Positions 8,039-16,946 of a stretch of DNA of 33,470 nucleotides are shown in pieces. The position numbers were made by a program, and so were the translations under genes. The notes beneath the pieces are model-generated. The model was not told the origin of the DNA. It was given only the letters and a program-made list of their open reading frames with translations, and did no database searches. Where the stretch lies: positions 1 to 33,470 of the forward strand of contig JAHDFP010000025.1 of the NCBI GenBank assembly GCA_020628095.1. Direction: 5' to 3'. Numbering within the stretch: the first letter of the stretch is position 1; the number at the start of each line of letters is the position of its first letter. The stretch is from Saprospiraceae bacterium. GTDB lineage: Bacteria; Bacteroidota; Bacteroidia; Chitinophagales; Saprospiraceae.

Positions 8039-9055
8039 ATGGGTAAGGTCGGTGTATTACTTGTCAATCTTGGTACTCCTGATGATCCGAGTACGGGTTC
8101 TGTAAGAAGGTATCTCAGGCAATTTCTATTAGATGCCAGAGTGATAGATATACCTAAGGTACTGAGAGAGTTTTTGGTTAGATTTATTATAGCTCCTTTT
8201 AGAGCGCCAGCTTCGGCTAAGTTATACAAGCAACTCTGGACGGAAAATGGATCTCCACTGAAGTATTACGGAATCCAAGTCACCGATATGCTACAAGAGA
8301 AAATAGGCGATGACTATTCTGTCAAATTAGCGATGCGATATCAAAGCCCCTCTGTAGAATCCGTATTAACCCAATTCCAAAAAGAAAATGTAGATCGCCT
8401 TGTTGTCTTCCCGATGTTTCCTCAATATGCTTCGGCGAGCTCAGGTAGCGCATTGCAAGAGGTTATGGATGTGATCTCTCGATGGTTTACTATTCCACCT
8501 GTTTCATTTGTCAGTTCTTATCATGACCAGCCCACCATGATAAGGGTCTATGCCGATAATGCCCGTGATATGGATTATCGGTCATACGACCACATTTTAT
8601 TTTCTTTCCACGGTATTCCTCAGCGGCAACTGAGAAAATCAGACTGCCATAATCATTGTCTGAAAGAAGAAAATTGCTGCGCTACACTGCATGAGAAAAA
8701 CAAAATGTGTTACTCTGCGCAGTGCTATGATACCGCTCATCATATTGCTGAGAACCTAGGACTGAAGAGAGACGAATATTCCGTAGGATTTCAGTCTCGA
8801 TTAGGAAAAGACCCTTGGACAGAACCCTTTACTCCAGATGTCCTTAAGGAGCTAAGAGAAAAGAACGTCAATAATCTTTTGGTGTTTTCTCCTTCTTTTG
8901 TTTCTGATTGCTTAGAGACGACCATAGAGATCAGCGACGAGTATCACGAAGAATGGGAAGAGATGGGCGGACATAAGCTAGACCTCGTACCCAGTCTTAA
9001 CGATGATCCTAAATGGGTGGATGCCATCGAAGAGATAATAATGCCTTATCTATAA
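8039..9055 (+). CDS. hemH: Ferrochelatase
   Basis: The 338-residue enzyme inserts Fe2+ into protoporphyrin IX, the last step of protohaem synthesis, at the inner membrane surface. It begins VGVLLVNLGTPDDPS, as ferrochelatases do. The catalytic His191 is in FSFHGIPQRQ and the acidic Glu293 in SDCLETTIEI; YQSPS at 101-105 and FQSRLGKDPWTEPFT at 251-265 are also typical. Six cysteines cluster at 203, 207, 213, 214, 224 and 229, with one more at 291. Several bacterial ferrochelatases carry a [2Fe-2S] cluster, and these residues are candidates for one, though that is not shown here. The gene stands alone: divergent from surE, convergent with psd. Confidence 0.97.
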   Translation: MGKVGVLLVNLGTPDDPSTGSVRRYLRQFLLDARVIDIPKVLREFLVRFIIAPFRAPASAKLYKQLWTENGSPLKYYGIQVTDMLQEKIGDDYSVKLAMRYQSPSVESVLTQFQKENVDRLVVFPMFPQYASASSGSALQEVMDVISRWFTIPPVSFVSSYHDQPTMIRVYADNARDMDYRSYDHILFSFHGIPQRQLRKSDCHNHCLKEENCCATLHEKNKMCYSAQCYDTAHHIAENLGLKRDEYSVGFQSRLGKDPWTEPFTPDVLKELREKNVNNLLVFSPSFVSDCLETTIEISDEYHEEWEEMGGHKLDLVPSLNDDPKWVDAIEEIIMPYL

Positions 9056-9113
9056 TAATATAGCAACAGTGAAATGTACCATATAATCCCCTTTTATGAT
9101 TGAGTTATCCATA

Positions 9114-9764
9114 CTATAACTTAGCAATCAGCGTCATAGGAGATCTCACTACATCCCCTTCCTTGACCATGATCTGCGCATCGACAGGAAGAAATATATC
9201 CACACGCGATCCAAACTTAATAAAGCCCATTTCTTCCGATTGTTTGACCTGATCTCCTTTCTTTAGGTTGTTGACGATTCTTCTGGCGAGGGCGCCAGCG
9301 ATTTGTCTGATTACGATAGGACCTGATTTGCTTCCATAGACGGTGGTCCATCTTTCGTTTTCTGTCGATGACTTAGGATTCCAAGCGGCGAGGTATTTTC
9401 CGGGGTGATACTTTTCATATAATACTTCGCCACTTGTCGGGTTGCGGTTAATGTGCACATTGAGAGGCGACATGAATACAGAGACCTGGATGCATTCTTT
9501 TTTAAGATACTCCGTTTCTGTAGTTTTTTCTATAACGACGATCTTGCCATCCGCTGGTGTGTAGAAAAGACCATCATCTTCGGCTGGTTTATTTCTGGAC
9601 GGGTCGCGGAAAAATTGTAGTACCACGATAAGAAGAAATACAAAAAAGGCTGCAACAACCTTGAATAAAATCGAATTACCCAAAAACCAAGCAACAGCTA
9701 AAAATATGGCACCTATTAATAAGGTCAAACCAAGCGTCGGATATCCTTCTCGATGAAATTTCAT
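9114..9764 (-). CDS. psd: Phosphatidylserine decarboxylase proenzyme
   Basis: The product is 216 residues and converts phosphatidylserine to phosphatidylethanolamine at the inner membrane. It is the short (archaeal/Bacteroidota-type) PSD. An N-terminal hydrophobic region covers about 10-52 (probably two membrane helices), followed by FFRDPSRN. Conserved Asp72 in TPADGK and His104 in MSPLNVHINRNP fit the catalytic self-cleavage machinery. The cleavage site is Gly185-Ser186 in KFGSRVDIFLP, where Ser becomes the pyruvoyl group. The frame is open for 14 codons upstream, but that would overlap cdsA; the ATG at 9764 starts 2 bases after the cdsA stop and fits the family. With cdsA it forms a phospholipid operon. 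No pssA gene is in the window. Confidence 0.95.
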   Translation of the reverse strand: MKFHREGYPTLGLTLLIGAIFLAVAWFLGNSILFKVVAAFFVFLLIVVLQFFRDPSRNKPAEDDGLFYTPADGKIVVIEKTTETEYLKKECIQVSVFMSPLNVHINRNPTSGEVLYEKYHPGKYLAAWNPKSSTENERWTTVYGSKSGPIVIRQIAGALARRIVNNLKKGDQVKQSEEMGFIKFGSRVDIFLPVDAQIMVKEGDVVRSPMTLIAKL

Positions 9765-9766
9765 AA

Positions 9767-10567
9767 TCAGATAAAATATATATAAGCTAATACGAAGGGA
9801 ATACAAAAATAGAAACCATCAAATCGGTCCAATATTCCACCATGACCAGGTAATATGTTACCAGAGTCTTTGATCTGCAGTTTTCTTTTAAGTTGAGACT
9901 CTACCAAATCACCTGCCGAACCAAATAACCAAACGGCTAACGCAATACCTAACCATTGCACTAAAGAAAAATCACTAAAGTAAAGACTGATGAGATAAGC
10001 CGCTAAAAGGCTCAGCACGCCCGCTCCTAAAAATCCCTCCCAGGTTTTGCCTGGCGATATACTGGGCATCAATTTGTTCCTACCAAAATTTTTACCAGAA
10101 AAATAGGCACCAATATCACTTGTCCATATAAGCAACAATATACCGATCAATAATGAGGCTAGTCTGCCTTCTCCTTTTGTACTTATTAGCAGACAAAGCG
10201 GAAGAGAGGTATATAATACCGAACTTAGCCAAGGAGCTTTGGTCAGGAGTACTTTTTTGAGGAAAAATAAATCGAGTAAAAGCAGAATGTTGAAACCAAT
10301 ACTTAGCCATAGAAAGTATTGGACAGGCTCGTATTTATAAATAGCAAAATATAGTAACGTGCAAGTAATGAGCATAGAAGGCACGATAAATACAAATTTG
10401 TTTTCTTGCTTGTAGCATAGGCTCAGAAATTCCCAAGAAGCAAGGATCGTGATTAGAGACAGAAGAATTATTCTTGTCCAATCATTGAAAAAAACTAAAA
10501 AGAGTACTGGAATACCGAAAAGTATGGCCGTCTGTATTCTTTTCTTTAAAGATTCTGAAATGCTCAA
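9767..10567 (-). CDS. cdsA: Phosphatidate cytidylyltransferase
   Basis: The 266-residue integral membrane enzyme makes CDP-diacylglycerol from phosphatidic acid and CTP, the branch point of phospholipid synthesis. About seven to eight hydrophobic helices are visible. The C-terminal family signature is complete: SPGKTWEGFLGA, then SAGDLVESQLKRK and KDSGNILPGHGGILDRFDG, with the metal-binding Asp residues present. The start codon is TTG at 10567 (MSISESLKKRIQTAI); no ATG is available before the first membrane helix, and CdsA proteins of this group begin with such an LKKR segment. It is followed 2 bases later by psd, so the two are cotranscribed. A 56-base gap separates it from the divergent pdxJ. 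Confidence 0.95.
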   Translation of the reverse strand: MSISESLKKRIQTAILFGIPVLFLVFFNDWTRIILLSLITILASWEFLSLCYKQENKFVFIVPSMLITCTLLYFAIYKYEPVQYFLWLSIGFNILLLLDLFFLKKVLLTKAPWLSSVLYTSLPLCLLISTKGEGRLASLLIGILLLIWTSDIGAYFSGKNFGRNKLMPSISPGKTWEGFLGAGVLSLLAAYLISLYFSDFSLVQWLGIALAVWLFGSAGDLVESQLKRKLQIKDSGNILPGHGGILDRFDGFYFCIPFVLAYIYFI

Positions 10568-10623
10568 TTCTATTTATAAATATTGATTGTAAACATAATT
10601 ATTTTGTGACCTAATTTGTTATT

Positions 10624-11340
10624 ATGACGCGATTGAGTGTTAATATCAATAAAGTGGCACTTATCAGAAACGCCAGAGGAGGTAACCTTCCTGATCTCTA
10701 TAAATTTGCCGCGGATTGCGAAGAATATGGAGCTCAAGGTATCACAGTGCATCCCAGACCAGACGAAAGACACATCAGATACGCAGACCTCGAGCCGCTC
10801 AAGGATCTTGTCCGCACCGAGTTCAATGTAGAAGGATATCCTAATGATAAATTCATAAACAAGGTAATCGCCGTTAAGCCGCATCAGGTAACTTTAGTAC
10901 CAGATCCACCAGGCGTATTGACCTCAAGCGAAGGATGGGACACCATAGAGCATAAGGACTTCTTATCTGGGGTGATCCTTGGATTTAAGGATGCAGGTAT
11001 ACGTGTGTCTTTATTTTTAGATGCAAAAATTGATATGGTACACGGTGCTAAAGAAGTGGGTGCGGATAGAATAGAATTATATACCGGCGACTATGCCAAG
11101 AGCTATTTTCAGGATAAAGAAAATCACATCAGAGATCATATAGTGGTGGCCAAAGAGGCCCACAAGCTGGGCTTAGGTGTCAATGCGGGACATGATCTCA
11201 ATCTTGACAATTTGCACTATTACAGCACACATGTACCCAACCTCAAAGAGGTATCCATAGGTCATGCACTTATAGCCGATGCACTGTATTATGGCATACA
11301 AAATGTCATTGGGATGTATCGACACGAATTGGCAAGGTAG
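10624..11340 (+). CDS. pdxJ: Pyridoxine 5'-phosphate synthase
   Basis: The 238-residue TIM-barrel enzyme condenses 3-amino-2-oxopropyl phosphate and 1-deoxyxylulose 5-phosphate to pyridoxine 5'-phosphate in the DXP-dependent vitamin B6 pathway. Family motifs are RLSVNINKVALIRNARGG at the start, GITVHPRPDERHIR with the conserved His and phosphate-binding Arg residues, VTLVPDPPG, ELYTGDYAK and the C-terminal GLGVNAGHDLNLDNL. Length is that of the family (about 240). The ATG at 10624 gives an exact family N-terminus. It is divergent from cdsA across only 56 bases, and is followed by the first SusC gene after 117 bases. No other B6 gene is present. Confidence 0.97.
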   Translation: MTRLSVNINKVALIRNARGGNLPDLYKFAADCEEYGAQGITVHPRPDERHIRYADLEPLKDLVRTEFNVEGYPNDKFINKVIAVKPHQVTLVPDPPGVLTSSEGWDTIEHKDFLSGVILGFKDAGIRVSLFLDAKIDMVHGAKEVGADRIELYTGDYAKSYFQDKENHIRDHIVVAKEAHKLGLGVNAGHDLNLDNLHYYSTHVPNLKEVSIGHALIADALYYGIQNVIGMYRHELAR

Positions 11341-11362
11341 ATTGCCGGAAATTGTTTATCCA

Positions 11363-11406
11363 GACAAATCATTATAAAACGGATATACCGTCATACATTA
11401 TTTGTC
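11363..11406. promoter_or_regulatory. Inverted repeat upstream of the first susC-like gene
   Basis: GACAAAT (11363-11369) and ATTTGTC (11400-11406) form a perfect 7-base inverted repeat separated by 30 bases, with a smaller imperfect dyad CGGATATACCG (11380-11390) between the arms. It lies in the 117-base gap before the SusC gene and could be a regulator site. No clear TAnnTTTG element was found, so this is weak. Confidence 0.25.
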
Positions 11407-11457
11407 TATTTTTATCGAAGACTAAAACACTTATTTAATAACTAAATACAAGTCAGT

Positions 11458-14400
11458 ATGAAAAAATTCCTATCACTACTGCTTTCTACATTCGTTTTTG
11501 TGATGAGCCTATCGGCTCAGAAAACAGTAACAGGAACGGTGGTGGATGAGAGCGGTGTTCCTTTAATAGGAGTCAATATTGTAGTCAAAGGAACTACATC
11601 TGGTACTATCACGGATATCGATGGTACATACAGTATCGATGTGCCGGATGGATCTGATATTCTGGAGTTTAGCTTTACGGGTTTTGGAACAGAACAAGTC
11701 GATGTGACTACTGGTTCTCAGTTTGATATTACGATGGGCGAAAACTCGGAGTTGTTGGAGGAGGCCGTTGTTGTTGGATATCGAGACCAAACCAAACCGA
11801 AATCCAATGTGGCAACTCAAGTTATTGGTGCGAAAACTATAGAAAATCGCCCCAATGTATCTCTTGTCCAAACATTACAAGGACAAGTTTCTGGGCTGAA
11901 CATTACCACCAATAGTGGTCAGCCTGGTGCTAATAGTGAGATTATCCTCAGAGGCTATAAGTCTATTAATGGTAATAACGAACCATTATTTATTATTGAT
12001 GGTACGCCAGTAGATGAGGATAACTTCAGAAGTCTTAATCCAAATGAAATAGAGTCTATCTCTGTCCTCAAAGATGCCGGTGCCACAGCAATCTATGGCA
12101 ACAGAGGAGCTAATGGTGTCATCGTGATCAAGACAAAAAGAGGAAAATTTAATTCTGGCCTGAAAGTCGGATACTCACTTTTAGTAGGACAAGCTTCAAG
12201 ACAACCTATATCTTTTGATTTAATGGATGCTCAGGAGTCGTTAAGATTAGAACGTGCCTATGGAAGTGGAAGAGGAGCGGAAATAGATGAAGATTCTATA
12301 GCAAGGGTCGTAGGCACGGATTGGTTGGATTTTTTCTTCCGCGATCCAGTGACTCAGACTCATAACCTGAATATTAGTACAGGTGGAGAAAACTTTAGAA
12401 CATTTACCAATTTTGGTTATACAGACCAACAAGGTATCCTTAAAGATTCTGGTATAAAAAGATATAACTTCCGAAGCAATTTAGATGGAAGAAGTGAAAA
12501 TGGTAAATTCCGATATGCTACCAAATTATCCTTAAATTATTCCACTAATGACGAACCTAATAGTATAGGTTCTGGAGCAATTAATAGGAACTACTTACTG
12601 GGAGCATTTCAATCTGTCCCGTATATATCAATTGACGAATATGTCAATGGAGAAGCTCTTTTGAGTCCTCTAACTTTTGCTAATACGCCATTATTCTTAT
12701 ATGATAGACTGCAAACATATACGAGGTATGAAAAAGAAATAAAGGCTATCGGAAGTCTTGATTTGAGCTATGATATTTTGAAAACGGACAATAGTTTACT
12801 TACTGCTAACTCGAATATCGGTGTAGACTTCGTTGATCAAAACTTAGTAAGAGGTGAGGGGCCTACTTCTTTTAATGCTTTGTTATTTGCTCAGACGGGA
12901 AACGTAACGCCAGGATTTCAGCAGCAGCGTAATGACAGAGTTTTTTCTTATAATTGGTTGAATTCACTGATTTATTCCACCACCTTAAGTGATGTTCATA
13001 ATATTACCGCAGGTCTTTATACAGAATACTTCAGGGCTACCCTTGACAACTTTAGTTTCTTTCAGGAGGGCTTAGATCCTAGAACTTATTTCCCAGGTGA
13101 TGGCTCAGGATTCATTGAGGACAATGCTCTTAACGATTTCTTTGTTCCTGACGTTGGTGCGGATAAGTTGTATGCTGGTTTGTTTTCTTATTTTGCTAGT
13201 TTAGACTACGATTATAATAGTCGATATGGTATAGGTGCCACTATCAGGAGAGATGCATCTTACAGATTTTCTTCTTCTAACAGATGGGGTACATTTTATT
13301 CCATTTCAGCTCGTTGGAACTTAGATCAGGAGCCGTTCATGGAGAGTTTACCTTTTGATTTACTCAAACTGCGTGCTTCTTACGGTAGTACTGGTAATCA
13401 GAGAATTACGGTGCCTGGAAATATATTTTATAACTATTTTGCCTCACCTGACCTAACTGAAAACTTCTTTGGAACGGGATCGGGGTATGGTGGACAGAAC
13501 TCATTGTTTCTTAGTCAGATCGGTAATACAACACTTAAGTGGGAAACAATTAACCAGATCAACGTTGGTTTAGATTTCGAATTGATGAATAGTAGATTAC
13601 GAGGTGCCGTAGACGTATACTCTATAAAAACGGTTGACCTATTTCAAGATAGACCAGTTTCTGCTATAAATGCAATTACGTCGCAAAGAGCAAATATTGG
13701 GTCTTTATCTAATAAAGGAATAGATTTTAATATTCGTTATGACATATACAGAAGAAAAGGCTTAATAGTAGAGGCTTATGTAAATTCTAACTACAATAAA
13801 TCTGAAATCATAGATTTACCAACTCCTGATGGAAGAATACAAGGTGATATTACAGTCAGAAGAGAAGGTGGACCTATTACAGAGTATTGGGTTTACCGAT
13901 ATGTTGGTGTTAACCCAGCTAACGGAGAATTGCTTTTCTTGGATGCAGATGGCAACGTAACAGAAAATCCGTCACCTGATACAGATAGAGTAGATACTGG
14001 GCTTAATAGAATACCAGATTGGAGTGGTTCTTTTGGCCTTAACTTCGATTATAAAGGAGTATACTTAGAAACTCAGTTTAACTATGTGACTGGTGTTTAC
14101 AGATTTGCTTTTGATTATTCTAGTGTCATTGATCCTACCTCTATAGGACAATTTAGAATGTCCAATGATTTGTTGAGAGCTTGGGAAGAAGATGGTCAGA
14201 TCACCGATATTCCATCACTTAATGCGACTAACCTTGCATTAGATGATGACTCCGATAGGTTCTTGTTTAAGTCAGATTATTTGAGATTGAGATTTATCAA
14301 ATTGGGTTATACCATTCCTAACAAAATTCTTCAAGATCTAAACTTTGATCGTTTACAATTTTATGTGATGGGAGAAAATATTAAGACTTGGACCCCTTGG

Positions 14401-14490
14401 AGAGGTTACAATCCAGAAGGAACTGGTAATGCAAGCCGTAATTATCCATCTCCGCGAATTATTTCATTCGGTTTGGACTTGGCATTTTAA
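11458..14490 (+). CDS. SusC/RagA-family TonB-linked outer-membrane transporter (module A)
   Basis: The 1010-residue protein is a TonB-dependent transporter that imports a ligand delivered by its SusD partner. It has a signal peptide (1-20, cleavage before QKTVTG). A carboxypeptidase-regulatory-like domain follows (about 22-95, with VPLIGVNIVVKGT and GTITDIDGTYSI), then a TonB-box-like LEEAVVVGY (100-108). The plug domain spans about 112-228 and holds the SusC signature PLFIIDGTP (176-184) and DAGATAIYGNRGANGVIVI. The remainder is the 22-strand barrel, ending in a terminal phenylalanine, the usual outer-membrane insertion signal. It is followed 24 bases later by its SusD partner, so they form one operon. 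The ligand cannot be predicted, and no degrading enzyme lies in the same operon. Confidence 0.97.
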   Translation: MKKFLSLLLSTFVFVMSLSAQKTVTGTVVDESGVPLIGVNIVVKGTTSGTITDIDGTYSIDVPDGSDILEFSFTGFGTEQVDVTTGSQFDITMGENSELLEEAVVVGYRDQTKPKSNVATQVIGAKTIENRPNVSLVQTLQGQVSGLNITTNSGQPGANSEIILRGYKSINGNNEPLFIIDGTPVDEDNFRSLNPNEIESISVLKDAGATAIYGNRGANGVIVIKTKRGKFNSGLKVGYSLLVGQASRQPISFDLMDAQESLRLERAYGSGRGAEIDEDSIARVVGTDWLDFFFRDPVTQTHNLNISTGGENFRTFTNFGYTDQQGILKDSGIKRYNFRSNLDGRSENGKFRYATKLSLNYSTNDEPNSIGSGAINRNYLLGAFQSVPYISIDEYVNGEALLSPLTFANTPLFLYDRLQTYTRYEKEIKAIGSLDLSYDILKTDNSLLTANSNIGVDFVDQNLVRGEGPTSFNALLFAQTGNVTPGFQQQRNDRVFSYNWLNSLIYSTTLSDVHNITAGLYTEYFRATLDNFSFFQEGLDPRTYFPGDGSGFIEDNALNDFFVPDVGADKLYAGLFSYFASLDYDYNSRYGIGATIRRDASYRFSSSNRWGTFYSISARWNLDQEPFMESLPFDLLKLRASYGSTGNQRITVPGNIFYNYFASPDLTENFFGTGSGYGGQNSLFLSQIGNTTLKWETINQINVGLDFELMNSRLRGAVDVYSIKTVDLFQDRPVSAINAITSQRANIGSLSNKGIDFNIRYDIYRRKGLIVEAYVNSNYNKSEIIDLPTPDGRIQGDITVRREGGPITEYWVYRYVGVNPANGELLFLDADGNVTENPSPDTDRVDTGLNRIPDWSGSFGLNFDYKGVYLETQFNYVTGVYRFAFDYSSVIDPTSIGQFRMSNDLLRAWEEDGQITDIPSLNATNLALDDDSDRFLFKSDYLRLRFIKLGYTIPNKILQDLNFDRLQFYVMGENIKTWTPWRGYNPEGTGNASRNYPSPRIISFGLDLAF

Positions 14491-14514
14491 AAACAACAAC
14501 TTAACATTTAGAAA

Positions 14515-15993
14515 ATGAAAAATTACAATCTTATAATATTTTTTATTTCTGCTTTGTTATTGACTAACTGTAGTGTAGAACTCACTCAGCCAGGTCGATT
14601 CGATGCAGATAGTGCTTTCCAGTCTGTAGATGACCTTAATTTAGGTTTACTTGGTGCATACAACGAGTTGGATATTACAGACCAGATTACATTCAATGCC
14701 ACTTTTACAGACGAGATATCTATTGGATTTGATAGTGGAGGACAAGGTGTAGGAGATGGTCGTTATTTGTTTATACTTAATTCTAATTCTGCTATCTCTG
14801 GTCAAGTATGGACCGACGCTTATGACGCGATCAATGCGTCTACTAGATTAATAGAGGCTTCTGCATTAATTACGCCTGAATCTGGTGAGCAAGATTTTTA
14901 TAATAGTATAGTAGGGCAAGCTCACGCTATCAGAGCCTGGGCGCACTTTCAGCTGTTTTCTTACTACTCTACAGATTATACTGATGGTTCTTCACCTTGC
15001 GTGATCGCGGTGGATTTTGTTCCAGAGTTGGATTTGGAGTTAGGTAGAAATACTGTAGGAGAAGTCGCTGCATTGATAAAAGACGATTTGCAGTCTGCGA
15101 GCACATTGATGAGCAATGACACAAGCGATCCGACATTTATGAACAAAGACTTTGTTACCGCACTGTCCGCACGTTTGGCTTTGTACCAAGAAGATTACGG
15201 CATGGCTGCCTCGTTAGCTCAGCAATTGTCTGACAAATATCCGCTTGCAAATCAAGACCAATACTTTGATATGTATGATGACCTAGATAATACAGAGGTT
15301 ATCTTCAAACTACAAAGAAATATGGGTGATTCTTACGATTCTCAAGCTACTGGAGGTGGTGGATGGGCTGGAGCACTATTTGCTTTTGTCGATGCCACAA
15401 TTACAGGTTCACCTTATTTTGAGATGAGTAGATCCTTGTATAATTGCTTTCTTACTAATGATGTAAGAAGATCTAGAAATATAGATCCTTCTTCTGTAAT
15501 TAATAATAACTATGCTAACGACCCTGATCCTATTAACTCCGATATTTTGGTAATTCGAAAGTATCCTGGATCAGATGGGCAACCTCTTATGAATGATCTC
15601 AAAATATTCAGAACGTCGGAAATGTATCTGATACAAGCAGAAGCCGCGGTTGCCAATGGAGACCTTTCTGGAGCTGCTGGATTTATCCAGTCTATTAGAG
15701 ATGCAAGAACGGATGGAGCTGCATCCGCTCCTAGTTATGGATCTGCCACAGAGGCATGGGCTGATATTCTAAAAGAAAGAAGAATAGAGTTATGCTTTGA
15801 GGCCCATAGGTATCTTGATCTAAAGAGATTAGCACAAAAGGCTTCTGTTTTTATAGATCGTGATCCTATAGATTGTGAGCCTTATGGTGCTTGCTCAATA
15901 GCTAATGACGACCATAGATGGACATTGCCTATTCCACAAGCAGAATTAAACGCAAATTCTGTCATTAGAGAACAACAAAATCCAGGTTATTAA
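14515..15993 (+). CDS. SusD/RagB-family surface lipoprotein (module A)
   Basis: The 492-residue product is the ligand-binding lid that closes over the partner SusC barrel on the cell surface. A lipoprotein signal ends in LLTNC, with lipidated Cys19. The N-terminal half fits the SusD-like_3 region (RFDADSAFQSVDDLNLGLLG and AHAIRAWAHFQLFSYYS). The C-terminal half has the RagB/SusD motifs SEMYLIQAEAAVANGDLSGA and ERRIELCFEAHRYLDLKRLA, and the closing WTLPIPQAELNAN. TPR-like helices make up most of the fold. Length is typical. It lies 24 bases after its susC-like gene and 16 bases before the third lipoprotein gene. It belongs to a different SusD family from the module B partner. Confidence 0.97.
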   Translation: MKNYNLIIFFISALLLTNCSVELTQPGRFDADSAFQSVDDLNLGLLGAYNELDITDQITFNATFTDEISIGFDSGGQGVGDGRYLFILNSNSAISGQVWTDAYDAINASTRLIEASALITPESGEQDFYNSIVGQAHAIRAWAHFQLFSYYSTDYTDGSSPCVIAVDFVPELDLELGRNTVGEVAALIKDDLQSASTLMSNDTSDPTFMNKDFVTALSARLALYQEDYGMAASLAQQLSDKYPLANQDQYFDMYDDLDNTEVIFKLQRNMGDSYDSQATGGGGWAGALFAFVDATITGSPYFEMSRSLYNCFLTNDVRRSRNIDPSSVINNNYANDPDPINSDILVIRKYPGSDGQPLMNDLKIFRTSEMYLIQAEAAVANGDLSGAAGFIQSIRDARTDGAASAPSYGSATEAWADILKERRIELCFEAHRYLDLKRLAQKASVFIDRDPIDCEPYGACSIANDDHRWTLPIPQAELNANSVIREQQNPGY

Positions 15994-16009
15994 TATTTAA
16001 TAAAAAATT

Positions 16010-16837
16010 ATGATGAAAAGAATATTAAATATATTATCGGTATGCCTTGTCTTATTTCTTGTTTCGTGTGAGAAAAATACAAATCCAATTTTCGAAGGGG
16101 AGTTTTCGTATCTCGCCATTCAAAATCCTGGAAGTAATGACATAGTTGTACCAAGAGTAAATGATGGAGTAGGAACCGATACCTCTTTCACAGTGGTTCT
16201 TGTAGGTACATCCAGCAATGCTATAAATGTTACTTATGAGATAGATCCATCAAGTACAGCTACAGAAAATTTACATTATACATTTTCTGGAGATGGTACA
16301 GTAGTTATACCCGCAGGTCAAAAGACTGCCTCTATTCCTTATACTATATTGGATGACAATATAACATTAGGAGAGGTGGTTGTGCTGACGCTTAATATCG
16401 TTTCCGCAGATATTGACATAGACTCGGAATCTTCTTCTTCACATTCGATTTCAGTGGATTGTGTGTCGGATATTAGCGGAACGGCTAATTACAGGCATTA
16501 TGACAACTTTGGAGGAGCGGAATATACTGGACAAATAGAGATCGAGACGTTTGGTAACAACGGTACTGATTTTACAATAGCGGATTATTCTTTTGGTCTA
16601 TGGGAGGATTTAGGTTTTGACCCTGACGACACCAAGGGAATATTTATTATTGTAGAATGTGGTGTTATACGATATAACGGTAGAGATAAATTTGGCGAGG
16701 TTTGGTCCATAGAAGAGGTTCTTGCCTCTAATGGTCCAGAATTTACTTTTAAGTGGGCTAATGGTCACGAAGATTTTGGTACTGTGACACTCACTAAAGA
16801 AGATGGCTCAGATTGGCCGTTATTACAATTGCAATAG
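16010..16837 (+). CDS. Calx-beta-like surface lipoprotein, third gene of module A
   Basis: The product is 275 residues. The lipoprotein signal ends LFLVSC, with lipidated Cys20 followed by EKN, an acidic/charged start that fits surface export. Residues about 55-140 look like a Calx-beta or similar beta-sandwich domain (DTSFTVVLVG, ATENLHYTFSGDGTVVIPAGQ, LDDNITLGEVVVLTLN). The C-terminal 125 residues begin at a cysteine (DCVSDISG) and form a second all-beta domain of unknown type. Two tandem ATG codons start it. It follows the SusD gene by 16 bases and is closed by a strong terminator, so it is the last gene of the operon. By position it is an analogue of SusE/SusF-type accessory binding lipoproteins; binding itself is inferred. 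Confidence 0.85.
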   Translation: MMKRILNILSVCLVLFLVSCEKNTNPIFEGEFSYLAIQNPGSNDIVVPRVNDGVGTDTSFTVVLVGTSSNAINVTYEIDPSSTATENLHYTFSGDGTVVIPAGQKTASIPYTILDDNITLGEVVVLTLNIVSADIDIDSESSSSHSISVDCVSDISGTANYRHYDNFGGAEYTGQIEIETFGNNGTDFTIADYSFGLWEDLGFDPDDTKGIFIIVECGVIRYNGRDKFGEVWSIEEVLASNGPEFTFKWANGHEDFGTVTLTKEDGSDWPLLQLQ

Positions 16838-16857
16838 AAAGAAATTTTGTTTTTTGG

Positions 16858-16893
16858 AGAAGGCTAAGATATTTTCTTAGCCTTCTTTTTTTT
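16858..16893 (+). terminator. Rho-independent terminator closing module A
   Basis: A 12-base-pair perfect stem (AGAAGGCTAAGA at 16858-16869 with TCTTAGCCTTCT at 16875-16886) has a 5-base loop and is followed by a T tract to 16893. It lies 21 bases after the stop of the third lipoprotein gene and before the protease gene. Confidence 0.93.
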
Positions 16894-16946
16894 GGAGACA
16901 TCTGTATTATAATAAATCAATTAACTTGAGATATATACATTTCATT

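Noticed and set aside
9765-9806. 14-residue N-terminal extension of Psd overlapping cdsA
   Set aside because: The ATG at 9764 lies 2 bases after the cdsA stop and begins with the family-like KFHREGYPT segment.
16926-16946. TTG start seven codons before the protease ATG
   Set aside because: The ATG at 16947 gives a cleaner signal peptide, and a -7-like box at 16936-16943 lies between the two starts.
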